Shown here: positions 1 through 8,322 of the stretch, one piece after another
How the letters are laid out: every line of letters starts with the position of its first letter
How positions within the stretch are numbered: position 1 is the stretch's first letter
Source of the DNA: an uncultured Pelagibacteraceae bacterium
Lineage (GTDB): Bacteria; Pseudomonadota; Alphaproteobacteria; Pelagibacterales; Pelagibacteraceae
DNA: 33,315 nucleotides
Assembly: GCA_902572515.1 (NCBI GenBank)
Contig: CACGGJ010000014.1
Coordinates: forward strand, 1-33,315
Direction of reading: 5' to 3'
Translations under genes and position numbers: made by a program
The notes under the pieces: model-generated
What the model was told of the DNA's origin: nothing
The model's database searches: none
Seen by the model: only the letters and a program-made list of their open reading frames with translations

Positions 1-864
1 ACAGATAACGAATTTTTAAAATCCAAGATAAAGGATTGTGATGGTATTTCTATCAGGACTGCAAAACTTACTGGTGAAGTTATAGAAGGTTCAACTAAAT
101 TAAAAATTATTTCTAGACATGGTGTTGGTTATGACAATATAGACTTAGAGAGCACTAAAAAAAATAATATCACTCTTGCGATTACAGCAACTGCAAATGC
201 AGTAGCAGTAGCTGAACATGTAATGTTTATGCTGCTAAATATTTCTAAAAAAGGAAATATGTATGATGAAACTGTTAAAAGTGGCAAATTCAATGATCGA
301 AATAAATTACCCAAAACAGTTGAATTGTGGAATAAAAATATATTGATTGCTGGGTTTGGTCGTATTGGACAAGCTTTGATAAAAAGATGTCATGGATTTG
401 AAATGAAAGTTTTTGTTTATGATCCATTTGTATCTAAAGAAATTATTGAAAAGCATGGCGGTATAAAAGTCGATAGTTTAGAGGAAGCCTCAAAAGATAT
501 GGACGCAATATCTCTTCATGTGCCACTTAATGAAAAAACTAAAAATATTATCAATTATGACTTACTGAAAAATATGAAAAAAAATTGCATTATAATTAAT
601 GCTGCAAGAGGTGGAGTTATAAATGAAATTGATCTAGATAAAGCTTTAAATGAAAATTTAATTCTTGGAGCTGGTTTAGATGTTTTTGAAATTGAGCCAC
701 CTGATCCAAATAATCCTTTACTTAAAAATAATAAAGTATTTTTAAGTCCACACACTGCTGCGTTCACTGAGGAATGTATGACTAGAATGGGAAAAGAAAC
801 AATTCAAAATATTATTGATTTTTTTGATAAAAAGTTGGAAAAATCAAAAACTGTTAAACTATAA
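1..864 (+). CDS. D-2-hydroxyacid dehydrogenase (phosphoglycerate dehydrogenase-like), 5' end outside window
   Basis: The frame is open from the first base, so the gene begins upstream; 287 C-terminal residues are visible. Family features are clear: the substrate-domain motif SRHGVGYDNIDL near visible residue 38, the Rossmann loop IAGFGRIGQAL, the catalytic Arg in NAARGG, the Glu in FEIEPPD and the His in SPHTAA. Members of this family reduce 2-keto acids or oxidise D-2-hydroxyacids with NAD(P)H. Substrate cannot be told from sequence; 3-phosphoglycerate, glyoxylate/hydroxypyruvate and sugar-acid derivatives are all possible. There is no C-terminal ACT domain, so it is not a long SerA. It lies just upstream of inositol genes and may serve a related sugar-acid step, which is inference. 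Confidence 0.9.
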   Translation, partial: TDNEFLKSKIKDCDGISIRTAKLTGEVIEGSTKLKIISRHGVGYDNIDLESTKKNNITLAITATANAVAVAEHVMFMLLNISKKGNMYDETVKSGKFNDRNKLPKTVELWNKNILIAGFGRIGQALIKRCHGFEMKVFVYDPFVSKEIIEKHGGIKVDSLEEASKDMDAISLHVPLNEKTKNIINYDLLKNMKKNCIIINAARGGVINEIDLDKALNENLILGAGLDVFEIEPPDPNNPLLKNNKVFLSPHTAAFTEECMTRMGKETIQNIIDFFDKKLEKSKTVKL

Positions 865-865
865 A

Positions 866-1366
866 ATGAAAATTAACTTTAAAAATTTTGGCTTCTTAGA
901 ATTTTTAGTATCTGCTTCTGTAATTTTTGTAATTGGTATGCTAATTTGGACGGCAAGTACAAGACCTGCAGTGGAAGCAAAAGCTAATTTGGTTAAAGAA
1001 AATCACAATAAAGTTGTTGATCTTATCAATGAGGAAATAAATAAGTGTGGAAATAATGACGAAGGTAAATTTACTGTTTGGGGTGACCCGTGTAACGGTG
1101 AGTGGATAGCAGATAAAGTTGTTAACTATATAAATGAAAATTTAAAAATTGAAAATCCTTTTTCAGATGACTCAAAAGTTAAAACTGATCCTGATCCAAG
1201 AATAAAAGCTGAAGGTAAAGCTGGTCAAGCAGTTGAGATGGGAGTGATTTTTGTAATGTCTTCTAACTTTTTACCTGACCCAGGTTCCGAATGGATAGTT
1301 GGTACTTGCTTCAAGTCTCCTTGTGTTGCTGCGGGAAATAATGAACTTACTTCTATTTATAGATAA
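866..1366 (+). CDS. Membrane-anchored protein of unknown function, pilin-like N-terminus
   Basis: I do not recognise this 166-residue protein. I chose the ATG at 866, one base after the stop of the preceding gene, over the upstream in-frame start at 815, because 866 places a short basic leader directly before a hydrophobic helix (about residues 10-28, starting FGFLEFLVSASVIF). The helix runs on into an amphipathic segment (about 30-58), then a soluble domain with four cysteines (two in the segment around residues 58-75, two in TCFKSPC near 150) that could form disulfides outside the membrane. The G-F-x-E-F start and long N-terminal helix recall type IV pilin-like proteins, but the Glu position does not fit a normal +5 Glu. 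It converges with iolE with no gap. Confidence 0.7.
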   Translation: MKINFKNFGFLEFLVSASVIFVIGMLIWTASTRPAVEAKANLVKENHNKVVDLINEEINKCGNNDEGKFTVWGDPCNGEWIADKVVNYINENLKIENPFSDDSKVKTDPDPRIKAEGKAGQAVEMGVIFVMSSNFLPDPGSEWIVGTCFKSPCVAAGNNELTSIYR

Positions 1367-2269
1367 TCAATTTTTATAGATCTCTATATTACTACTATTT
1401 AAGGTTTCAGTTAGATATTTATATCCAATCTTTGCATATTTAAAAGGATTTGCTTTTGCTGGATCTTGCTCAGCTTCAACCACCAACCAGCCTGAATAAT
1501 TTTTTTCTTTTAATACGTCAAATAATGGTTTGTAATCAATACAACCATCCCCGGGTACCGTAAAAGCACCTTCTAAAAATGCACCTCTAAAACTTAAATC
1601 TTCTTTTAATGATTTGTCTAACACATTTTTTCTAATATCCTTACAATGAATATGAATAACTCTATCACTAAAATTTTTTAACATTTTAAGAGAGTTACCT
1701 TGAGCAAAAAGCATATGACCAGTGTCTAAAGTAAGTTTTACGCTATCATCAGTGTTTTCTAGCAAACTTATAGTATCTTCCTCAGTTTCTATAACTGTCC
1801 CCATGTGATGATGGTAAGCAAGAGGCATTCCTTGACCCTCTAAATATTTTCCCATCTCTGAAATTTTTGCATAGTATTCTTTAGCCTCATCAAGACTCAT
1901 TTTTGGCCTTGTAGAAAGTTTTCTATTTGGGTCTCCTTGAATTGAACCTGAAACTTCTGCAAAAACCATGCAGGGAGAATTGCAATCTTTGAATAATTTT
2001 AGCTGAGCTTGTATTAAATTTATTTCCTCATTGACAGTATTTTTTCTTAAATTTGCCCCGTACCAACCTGAACAAAGATTTAAACTAAACTCTTTTAATT
2101 TAGGAATTAATTCTTCAGAGTTTTTTGGAAATTTACCTCCAGACTCAATTCCAATAAAACCTGCTTGACTAGCTTCTGATAAGCATTGTTCCAATGAGGT
2201 ATCGCCCCCAAGTTCTGGCATGTCATCATTGCTCCATGCTATTGGTGCTATTCCTAATTTTACTGACAT
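1367..2269 (-). CDS. iolE: Inosose dehydratase (2-keto-myo-inositol dehydratase)
   Basis: A 300-residue TIM-barrel protein of the sugar phosphate isomerase/epimerase superfamily. IolE hallmarks are readable: the N-terminal GIAPIAWSNDDMPELGG, the metal-site segment AYHHHMGT around residue 153, LDTGHMLFA, VIHIHCKDI, and a C-terminal FTVPGDGCIDYKPLFDVL followed by VVEAEQDPAKANP. IolE removes water from 2-keto-myo-inositol to give the trihydroxycyclohexadione of the inositol pathway, in the cytoplasm. Length equals the family norm. It is divergent from the next oxidoreductase with only 28 bp between start codons, so its promoter must overlap the neighbour's leader or coding region. No strong ribosome-binding site precedes the ATG. 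Confidence 0.93.
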   Translation of the reverse strand: MSVKLGIAPIAWSNDDMPELGGDTSLEQCLSEASQAGFIGIESGGKFPKNSEELIPKLKEFSLNLCSGWYGANLRKNTVNEEINLIQAQLKLFKDCNSPCMVFAEVSGSIQGDPNRKLSTRPKMSLDEAKEYYAKISEMGKYLEGQGMPLAYHHHMGTVIETEEDTISLLENTDDSVKLTLDTGHMLFAQGNSLKMLKNFSDRVIHIHCKDIRKNVLDKSLKEDLSFRGAFLEGAFTVPGDGCIDYKPLFDVLKEKNYSGWLVVEAEQDPAKANPFKYAKIGYKYLTETLNSSNIEIYKN

Positions 2270-2297
2270 AAATATTTTTTTTGCTAAGATATATTCA

Positions 2298-3446
2298 ATG
2301 TTTAAATCAAATAAAACTAAAAAATTAAGTTTAGGAATTGTTGGGGGTGGACCTGGATCTTGGATTGGTCATGTTCATCGAATCTCATCTCGATTTGATG
2401 ATCAATACGAAATAGTAGCTGGTGTTTTTTCTAGAAATGTAAAAATTTCAACAAAGTTTGGAAAAAGTATAGGTATTTCATCTGACAGATGCTACTCAAA
2501 TTACAAAGAAATGGCTGAAAAAGAATCTAAGAGAAAAGATGGAATTAACGTAGTTGCTATAATGACACCTCCATCGAGTCATCAAATTATTGCTGAAAAA
2601 TTTATTTCAAAAAATGTAAATATAATTTCTGACAAACCTTTCGCTGGAAATTTAGAGCAAGCAAAAAAACTTTTCAAATCGATTAAAAAAAATAAAAAAA
2701 TTAAATATGCACTTACACATAACTACTCAGCTTATCCTATGGTTAGACAAGCAAAAATTCTTGTTGAGAGAGGCAAGATAGGAAAAGTAAGAATGATAAA
2801 TGTTGAGTATGTGCAGGATTGGTCTGATGGATCATCTATTAATAGCAGAAATGCAAAAAAGAAATTAAAATGGAAACTTGATAAAAATATTGTTGGTTCG
2901 TCAGCTGTTTTAAATGAAATTGGCTCTCATGCTTATCATTTAGCAATGTATATATCTGGTTTAAAGGGTGCAAAAGTTTTTGCTGATATAAAGCAAATTT
3001 CTCCAAAGATAAAAATGGATGATAATGCTCAAGTTATGATTAATTTTACGAACGGTGCAAAGGGTATGTTTTGGACTAGCGTAATGTCTAGAGGAGGAGT
3101 TTATGGATTGAGAATAAGAGTCTATGGTGACAAAGGAAGTTTGGAATGGGTTCAAAATGATCCTGGTTACTTAAAGTTAAATCCATCAAAAGGTGCTGTA
3201 AAACTTCTTGAGAGAGGTTTTCATAATGCAGATTTTTCGAAGAATTTTTCTAGGATTAAGTTTGGACATCCAGAAGGATATTTAGATGCGTTTGCAAATA
3301 TATATAAAGAATTTGCACAATCTTTAAAAAGTAAAAAAAATAAACGATTTTTTTATCCTGACGAAGATGAAGGATTTGAAACTGCAAAATTTATTAATGC
3401 ATGTAAGGTTTCGTCAAAAAGTAAAAAATGGGTAAAAATCAAATAA
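2298..3446 (+). CDS. Gfo/Idh/MocA family oxidoreductase in inositol cluster
   Basis: A 382-residue NAD(P)-dependent oxidoreductase. The frame extends back to 2220, but I start at the ATG at 2298, because the longer version would overlap the 5' end of iolE by 50 bp and its extra 26 residues do not look like family sequence. The Rossmann start LGIVGGGPGSWIGHVHR follows within ten residues. The EKP-like motif is SDKPFAG (catalytic Lys), and the C-terminal domain motif is LNEIGSHAYH, where the usual Asp of D-x-x-x-H is replaced by Glu. HNYSAYPMVRQA is typical of members found near sugar and inositol operons. It probably oxidises an inositol isomer or related sugar, but the substrate is unknown. 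Its 3' end overlaps iolG by 19 bp. Confidence 0.85.
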   Translation: MFKSNKTKKLSLGIVGGGPGSWIGHVHRISSRFDDQYEIVAGVFSRNVKISTKFGKSIGISSDRCYSNYKEMAEKESKRKDGINVVAIMTPPSSHQIIAEKFISKNVNIISDKPFAGNLEQAKKLFKSIKKNKKIKYALTHNYSAYPMVRQAKILVERGKIGKVRMINVEYVQDWSDGSSINSRNAKKKLKWKLDKNIVGSSAVLNEIGSHAYHLAMYISGLKGAKVFADIKQISPKIKMDDNAQVMINFTNGAKGMFWTSVMSRGGVYGLRIRVYGDKGSLEWVQNDPGYLKLNPSKGAVKLLERGFHNADFSKNFSRIKFGHPEGYLDAFANIYKEFAQSLKSKKNKRFFYPDEDEGFETAKFINACKVSSKSKKWVKIK

Positions 3447-4441
3447 ACGTAGCATTACTTGGTCTAGGTAGAATAGGTCAAATGCATGCTGAAAACTTAA
3501 TAAATCATAAAAGTTTCAAACTAAAATATACTTTTGATATCAGTAAGAAGTTAGCGAAAAATATTTCAAGAAAATTTAATACAATTGATATTAGTACCCC
3601 TGAAAAAGCTTTTAGAGATAAAAATATAGATTTAATATTTATTGCATCAAGTACTTCTACTCATATTAAATTTATAAAAGAGGGAGCAAAATATAAAAAA
3701 GTAGTCTTTTGTGAAAAACCTTTAGATTTAAATATTGATAAGGTTAATAAATGTTCAAAAGAGATCAAAAAGTATAAACCTAAAATACAATTAGGTTTTA
3801 ACAGAAGGTACGACCCAGGACATAGTTCAATTAAACAAGAATTAAAAAAAGGAAAAATTGGAAAACTAGAAAAAATAATTATCACCAGCAGGGATCCTGC
3901 CCCGCCTTCATTAAATTATTTAAAAGTATCCGGTGGTATATTTAAAGACATGATGATTCATGACTTTGATTTGTTAAGATTTTATTTGGAAAAAGATGAG
4001 ATAGAAAATATTTTTACTACCGCTAGTAATATTTCAGATAAAAGATTTGATAAAATTAAAGATTATGAACTAGCTTCATGTCTTTTGAAATCAAAACAAG
4101 GTGTGCAATGTATAATTACAAATTCTAGACACTGTAGCTTTGGGTACGATCAAAGAGTAGAGTTATTTGGTTCAAAAGGAATGTTAATATCTGGAAATAA
4201 AAGTGAGAATGAAACAGAGATTTTTACAAAAAACAACACATCACAGAAAAAACCACTTTTAAATTTTTTTATAGATAGATATGTTGATGCTTACAGACTT
4301 CAACTTGATGAATTAGCTTTATATTCAACAAAAAAAAAGTCCCCAATTTCAAGTTTTGAGGATGGAAGAAGAGCTTTGATTATTGCTAACGCCGCTTCAC
4401 AGTCCTTAAAACAAAGAAAACAAATAAAAATTAAGTTTTAA
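3428..4441 (+). CDS. iolG: Inositol 2-dehydrogenase-like oxidoreductase
   Basis: A 337-residue Gfo/Idh/MocA dehydrogenase with close resemblance to myo-inositol 2-dehydrogenase. Visible are the Rossmann motif ALLGLGRIGQMHAENL, the CEKPLDLN motif with the catalytic Lys, GFNRRYDPGH, SRDPAPPSLNYLKVSGG, and the Asp-x-x-x-His pair in FKDMMIHDFD that matches the IolG catalytic triad arrangement. It would oxidise myo-inositol to 2-keto-myo-inositol with NAD+, supplying the substrate of the adjacent iolE product. The protein is rich in lysine, in keeping with the local AT content. A scyllo- or chiro-inositol preference cannot be excluded. It lies in an operon with the preceding oxidoreductase, their coding regions overlapping by 19 bp. 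Confidence 0.87.
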   Translation: MGKNQINVALLGLGRIGQMHAENLINHKSFKLKYTFDISKKLAKNISRKFNTIDISTPEKAFRDKNIDLIFIASSTSTHIKFIKEGAKYKKVVFCEKPLDLNIDKVNKCSKEIKKYKPKIQLGFNRRYDPGHSSIKQELKKGKIGKLEKIIITSRDPAPPSLNYLKVSGGIFKDMMIHDFDLLRFYLEKDEIENIFTTASNISDKRFDKIKDYELASCLLKSKQGVQCIITNSRHCSFGYDQRVELFGSKGMLISGNKSENETEIFTKNNTSQKKPLLNFFIDRYVDAYRLQLDELALYSTKKKSPISSFEDGRRALIIANAASQSLKQRKQIKIKF

Positions 4442-4464
4442 TTCTAAATTATAATTATTCTAAG

Positions 4465-4487
4465 ATATGTATATTTTCTATACATAT
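4465..4487. promoter_or_regulatory. 9-bp perfect inverted repeat upstream of the binding protein gene
   Basis: The arms ATATGTATA and TATACATAT flank a 5-base spacer. It sits 24 bp after the iolG stop and about 90 bp before the binding-protein start. No T-run follows directly, so a protein operator is more likely than a terminator. Weak promoter-like elements follow (TTGTCC at 4487-4492 and TACTTT at 4510-4515, 17 bp apart). Confidence 0.5.
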
Positions 4488-4522
4488 TGTCCATGACACC
4501 TTTACAACCTACTTTTTTTTAT

Positions 4523-4553
4523 GTTAACGTCCGCGCATAAAAAGTTAACTTTT
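4523..4553. promoter_or_regulatory. Paired GTTAAC sites, candidate operator in the leader of the binding protein gene
   Basis: GTTAAC occurs at 4523-4528 and 4544-4549, exactly 21 bp apart, which is two helical turns. The second copy is the centre of a 14-bp perfect palindrome (AAAAGTTAACTTTT, 4540-4553). Between them lies the GC-rich run CGTCCGCGCA, unusual for this intergenic DNA. The arrangement suggests a regulator binding one DNA face. No regulator gene is nearby. Confidence 0.4.
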
Positions 4554-4574
4554 ATTTAAACGAGAGGGAAATAA

Positions 4575-5498
4575 ATGAAAACATTATATAAATCATTATT
4601 AGCTTTTGTTGCATGGGTTATGCTTTCAGTGTCTGCTTTAGCAGTAGACGTGATCGTTGTATCTCACGGACAAGCTAACGACCCGTTTTGGTCTGTTGCT
4701 AAGAATGGTGTAGATAAAGGATGTGCAGATATGGGAATATCTTGCAAGTACACTGCACCTGCTACTTTCGACATGGTTGAAATGGCTAAATTAATTGACA
4801 ACGCAGTTTCACAAAAACCAAAAGGTATTGTGATTACTCTTCCAGATGCTGCTGCTTTAGGAAAATCTGTTAAAGCTGCTATCGCTGCTGGTATACCAGT
4901 AATTTCAATGAACTCTGGTTCTGATGACTTTGCATCACTAGGTATCAGTGCTCACGTTGGACAAACTGAGTTTGAAGCTGGTGTAGGTGGCGGACAAAAA
5001 ATGAAAGCTGCTGGTGGTAAAAAAGCACTATGTGTTAACCACGAAGTTGGAAACGTTGCGCTAGATAGAAGATGTGCTGGATTCAAAAAAGGTTTTGGTG
5101 GATCAGTTGACATCTTAGGAACTTCTAATGACCCAACAGAAATTCAAAAAGCTGTTGCTGCTAAATTAGGTGGTGGATATGACACTATCCTAACTTTAGG
5201 TGCTGGTCTTGCAGGTGAAGCTGCTCTTAAAGCTTTAGAAGCTGCAGGAAAAGTTGGTTCTGTTAAACTTGGTACATTTGATATGTCACCAGGAATGTTA
5301 AAAGCTGCTGCTGCTGGTAAAGTAGAGTTTTTAATTGACCAACAACAATACCTACAAGGTTACTTGCCAATAGCGATCTTTGGTCAGTACATGAGATATG
5401 GAACAATGCCAGCTGGAGTAGTTATGACTGGTCCTGGTTTCGTAACTCCTGATAATGCTGCTAAAGTAATTAAGTGGGCAGCTCAAGGTTATAGATAA
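4575..5498 (+). CDS. Periplasmic sugar-binding protein of an inositol/ribose-type ABC importer
   Basis: A 307-residue substrate-binding protein. A signal peptide (about residues 1-23, ending SALA) precedes mature sequence starting VDVIVVSHGQANDPFW, the usual beginning of the periplasmic-binding-protein class 1 fold (RbsB/IbpA type). There is no lipobox cysteine. A good Shine-Dalgarno (GAGAGGG, 4562-4568) precedes the ATG. The gene is visibly richer in GC and alanine/glycine codons than its neighbours, as expected for a very abundant protein. Position after iolG and before a permease and ATPase suggests myo-inositol as ligand; ribose-, xylose- or fructose-type ligands remain possible. A terminator hairpin follows its stop. 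Confidence 0.88.
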   Translation: MKTLYKSLLAFVAWVMLSVSALAVDVIVVSHGQANDPFWSVAKNGVDKGCADMGISCKYTAPATFDMVEMAKLIDNAVSQKPKGIVITLPDAAALGKSVKAAIAAGIPVISMNSGSDDFASLGISAHVGQTEFEAGVGGGQKMKAAGGKKALCVNHEVGNVALDRRCAGFKKGFGGSVDILGTSNDPTEIQKAVAAKLGGGYDTILTLGAGLAGEAALKALEAAGKVGSVKLGTFDMSPGMLKAAAAGKVEFLIDQQQYLQGYLPIAIFGQYMRYGTMPAGVVMTGPGFVTPDNAAKVIKWAAQGYR

Positions 5499-5508
5499 AA
5501 AATACTTT

Positions 5509-5541
5509 AAAAGGCCTAGCTAGCTTTTAGTTAGGCCTTTT
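5509..5541 (+). terminator. Intrinsic terminator/attenuator between binding protein and permease
   Basis: The arms AAAAGGCCTA (5509-5518) and TAGGCCTTTT (5532-5541) pair fully, the stem extends inward through CTA/TAG, and TTTTTT runs through 5538-5543. It lies inside the transporter operon, 22 bp before the permease start. Partial termination here would give more binding protein than permease and ATPase. Confidence 0.85.
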
Positions 5542-5562
5542 TTCTTAACAAAATTCAAATCT

Positions 5563-6690
5563 ATGTCAGATAAAGCAAAAAGTATCGCATCAAAAAAAAC
5601 TTTTGGTAAAGACGAAAGACTAAAAGAAGTATCAAAACTAAGATTGCTTTTAAATAGACCTGAATTAGGTGCTGTTGGTGGTGCAATTTTAGTATTCATA
5701 TTTTTTGGAATAGTCGCGGGCGACACTGGAATGTTCAGTGCTTATGGAACTCTAAATTTTTTAGATGTCTCTGCAAACTTAGGAATAATTGCAATTGCTG
5801 CAGCAATGCTAATGATTGGTGGAGAATTTGATTTATCAATTGGGTCAATGATTGGTTTTGCAGGAATATGTATAGCAATTCCTGCTATTTATTGGGGTTG
5901 GCCTTTATGGATTAGTATTATTTTTGCTTTTGCAATGGCGGTGCTAGTTGGATACTTCAATGGTATCCTTGTTGTTAAAACTGGACTTCCATCTTTTATA
6001 GTAACCCTAGCGATGTTGTTTATTTTAAGAGGAGCAACATTAGCAATCACAAGATTAATTACAGGAAGAACTCAAGTTCCAGGTTTAAGAGTTTTAATAG
6101 AGAATGATCCAATCGCTTGGATGTTTGCAACTGATACTTTTAAATGGTTGTTTACTTGGTTGGGTTCAATGAATTTAATTGCATTAAGAACTGATGGAAC
6201 TCCATTAGCCACTGGTATTCCTCCTTCAGTAATATGGTTTATTGCAGCTACCCTTTTTGCAACATTGATATTAATGAAGACTAGATATGGAAACTGGATT
6301 TTTGCATCAGGAGGAGACAAAAACGGTGCAACAAATGTTGGTGTACCTGTTGGAAGAGTGAAAATAAGTTTGTTTATAGGAACTGCGGTTGCAGCTACAA
6401 TTTTTGCGACTATTCAAGTTTTAGACGCTGGCTCTGCAGATACTATGAGAGGAAATTTAAAAGAATTAGAGGCAATTGCAGCAGCAGTTGTTGGGGGTTG
6501 CTTGCTAACTGGTGGGTATGGCTCCGCAATTGGTGCAGCTTTTGGAGCATTAATATTTGGAACTGTTTCAATGGGAATATTTTATACAGACGTTGATACC
6601 GATTGGTTTAAAGTATTTTTAGGAGCCATGATGTTAATAGCTGTTGTGTTTAATAATTACATAAGAAAACGAGTAACTGAGAGTAAATAA
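5563..6690 (+). CDS. ABC sugar permease (RbsC/BPD_transp_2 family)
   Basis: A 375-residue inner-membrane permease with about ten hydrophobic segments. The conserved [19 protein letters not shown] near residue 85 and [22 protein letters not shown] near 128 are signature stretches of ribose/inositol-type permeases, and INPUT-side features such as [16 protein letters not shown] follow near 248. A charged cytoplasmic N-terminus of about 35 residues precedes the first helix. It forms the transmembrane pore for the sugar delivered by the preceding binding protein. Its stop overlaps the ATPase start by one base (TAATG), so the two are translationally coupled. It would act as a homodimer, as other family members do. 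Confidence 0.9.
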   Translation: MSDKAKSIASKKTFGKDERLKEVSKLRLLLNRPELGAVGGAILVFIFFGIVAGDTGMFSAYGTLNFLDVSANLGIIAIAAAMLMIGGEFDLSIGSMIGFAGICIAIPAIYWGWPLWISIIFAFAMAVLVGYFNGILVVKTGLPSFIVTLAMLFILRGATLAITRLITGRTQVPGLRVLIENDPIAWMFATDTFKWLFTWLGSMNLIALRTDGTPLATGIPPSVIWFIAATLFATLILMKTRYGNWIFASGGDKNGATNVGVPVGRVKISLFIGTAVAATIFATIQVLDAGSADTMRGNLKELEAIAAAVVGGCLLTGGYGSAIGAAFGALIFGTVSMGIFYTDVDTDWFKVFLGAMMLIAVVFNNYIRKRVTESK

Positions 6691-7481
6691 TGTCTGAAAA
6701 TTTAATTGAATTTAATAATATCAGTAAATTTTTTGGAAAAGTTATTGCTTTAAAAGATGTCACTATGAAATTAAAAAAAGGTGAGATTATGTGTTTGCTT
6801 GGAGACAACGGTGCTGGAAAATCTACATTGATTAAAACTTTGGCTGGTGTTCATAAGCCTGATGAAGGTGAAATAGTAATCGAAGGTAAAAAAACTGTTT
6901 TTGACTCACCAAAAGATGCTTTAGATATGGGAATTGGTACAGTTTACCAAGACTTGGCTTTAGTTCCATTAATGAGTGTTACAAGAAACTTTTTTATGGG
7001 AAGAGAACCATTAAAGGGACCACCTTTTTTAAAAACTTTCGATATTGAAAAAGCAAATCAAATTGCCGCTGAAAGAATGGGTCAAATAGGAATTGATGTA
7101 AGAGATCCTTCTCAAGCTGTTGGAACAATGTCTGGAGGTGAAAGACAATGTTTAGCAATATCAAGAGCTATATATTTTGGTGCAAAAGTTTTAGTTTTAG
7201 ATGAACCAACTTCTGCACTTGGAGTTCATCAGGCATCAATGGTTTTAAAATATGTTGTAAAAGCAGCTTCACAAGGATTGGCTGTAATTTTAATTACCCA
7301 TAACGTTCATCATGCATATCCAGTTGGTAACAGCTTCACTGTTTTAAATAGAGGTAAAAGTTTAGGAACTTTTAATAAAAAAGATATTAGTAGAGAAGAA
7401 CTTTTAGGAATGATGGCAGGTGGAGAAGAGCTGGATAAACTAGAAGTTGAATTAGAAGAGATGAACAGGCTTAATAGCTAA
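6690..7481 (+). CDS. ABC sugar importer ATP-binding protein, single nucleotide-binding domain
   Basis: A 263-residue ATPase with Walker [11 protein letters not shown] (near residue 38), Q-loop [12 protein letters not shown] signature [14 protein letters not shown] (near 147), Walker [13 protein letters not shown] and switch His in LITHNVHHA. It drives sugar uptake through the adjacent permease. Classical RbsA, MglA and IatA ATPases carry two such domains (about 500 residues); this one has a single domain, as in FrcA-type systems, so it must dimerise. The C-terminal [16 protein letters not shown] is likely helical. Its last four bases overlap the end of the convergent dioxygenase gene. Confidence 0.92.
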   Translation: MSENLIEFNNISKFFGKVIALKDVTMKLKKGEIMCLLGDNGAGKSTLIKTLAGVHKPDEGEIVIEGKKTVFDSPKDALDMGIGTVYQDLALVPLMSVTRNFFMGREPLKGPPFLKTFDIEKANQIAAERMGQIGIDVRDPSQAVGTMSGGERQCLAISRAIYFGAKVLVLDEPTSALGVHQASMVLKYVVKAASQGLAVILITHNVHHAYPVGNSFTVLNRGKSLGTFNKKDISREELLGMMAGGEELDKLEVELEEMNRLNS

Positions 7482-8314
7482 ATTTTTTCATAAAGTGTAG
7501 GAAACATTTCACCTTCGACAGGGTCTCCATTTTTATAACCTGCCTCTTGCATCGCTTTTCTATAATTAAAGCTAGTCCAATCACCATCATAACTAATTTT
7601 TGAACCTTCTTTAGCTACTCTTAAAGTATAACGACTTAATGTCTTTTCAGGAATTGTATCTCCTAAACTTCCGTGAAGAGTTCTCATATCAAATATAACA
7701 GCATCGCCAATTTCACAATCCCACTGTAAAAATTCATATTTTTTTTTATTACCTAATATATCTGGAGGTAGCTCATATTTTTTTCCATTAACAACACATT
7801 CATTTCCCTCGATTTTATGTCCATCTTTGAATAAAACTCTTAAAAAAAGTTTATTCCATAAATGTGATCCTTTAACCCAAACAACTCCTTCATCTTTCTT
7901 GGTTGGCTGGAGTGGAAGCCAAAGAACACACATTGTACCATCCATGTCAAAATAACTTATATCATGATGAAATGGTGTTGAAGATTTTGACCCTGCTTCT
8001 CTTAAAAACCAATTATCCATAACTAAATTTATTTTTTTAGCGGACATTAATTCAGAAGCTATTTCTGCATATGGAGAATTATAGACAAAATCTTTAAATT
8101 CAGGAACTAAATGCCATGTCCAATAATCTTCTAAATAAGCAGGTGCGCCTTTTTTTATCGTATGTGATTTAAATCTTGGACTGGGGTTTGCAATATCTTT
8201 TTCTATTCCTTTCTGAAGCTTATTAATCCACTTAACATCAAATTTATTTTTAAGAAAAACAGCGCCATTTTTTTTAAAACTACTTATTTCAAAATCTGAA
8301 AGTATTTTTTTCAT
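7478..8314 (-). CDS. Phytanoyl-CoA dioxygenase (PhyH) family protein
   Basis: A 278-residue non-heme iron, 2-oxoglutarate-dependent dioxygenase. The iron-binding H-x-D lies in [13 protein letters not shown] near residue 118, the distal His in [11 protein letters not shown] near 215, and the 2OG-binding Arg is probably in [17 protein letters not shown] and GVVWVKGSH are the usual core strands. The family hydroxylates small or lipid-like molecules; the substrate here is unknown. It lies 8 bp downstream of the TPR gene on the same strand and converges with the sugar importer, so shared function with the inositol block is not implied. Confidence 0.88.
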   Translation of the reverse strand: MKKILSDFEISSFKKNGAVFLKNKFDVKWINKLQKGIEKDIANPSPRFKSHTIKKGAPAYLEDYWTWHLVPEFKDFVYNSPYAEIASELMSAKKINLVMDNWFLREAGSKSSTPFHHDISYFDMDGTMCVLWLPLQPTKKDEGVVWVKGSHLWNKLFLRVLFKDGHKIEGNECVVNGKKYELPPDILGNKKKYEFLQWDCEIGDAVIFDMRTLHGSLGDTIPEKTLSRYTLRVAKEGSKISYDGDWTSFNYRKAMQEAGYKNGDPVEGEMFPTLYEKI

Positions 8315-8322
8315 TTTAAATA

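Noticed and set aside
815-865. Upstream in-frame start for the small membrane protein
   Set aside because: It would overlap the end of the dehydrogenase gene and put 17 polar residues ahead of a good membrane-anchor start at 866.
2220-2297. Upstream in-frame start for the Gfo/Idh/MocA gene
   Set aside because: It lies inside the iolE coding region, and the added residues do not resemble the family N-terminus; ATG at 2298 fits the Rossmann start.
4465-4487. Terminator for iolG
   Set aside because: The stem is AT-only and is not followed by a T-run; an operator is the better reading.
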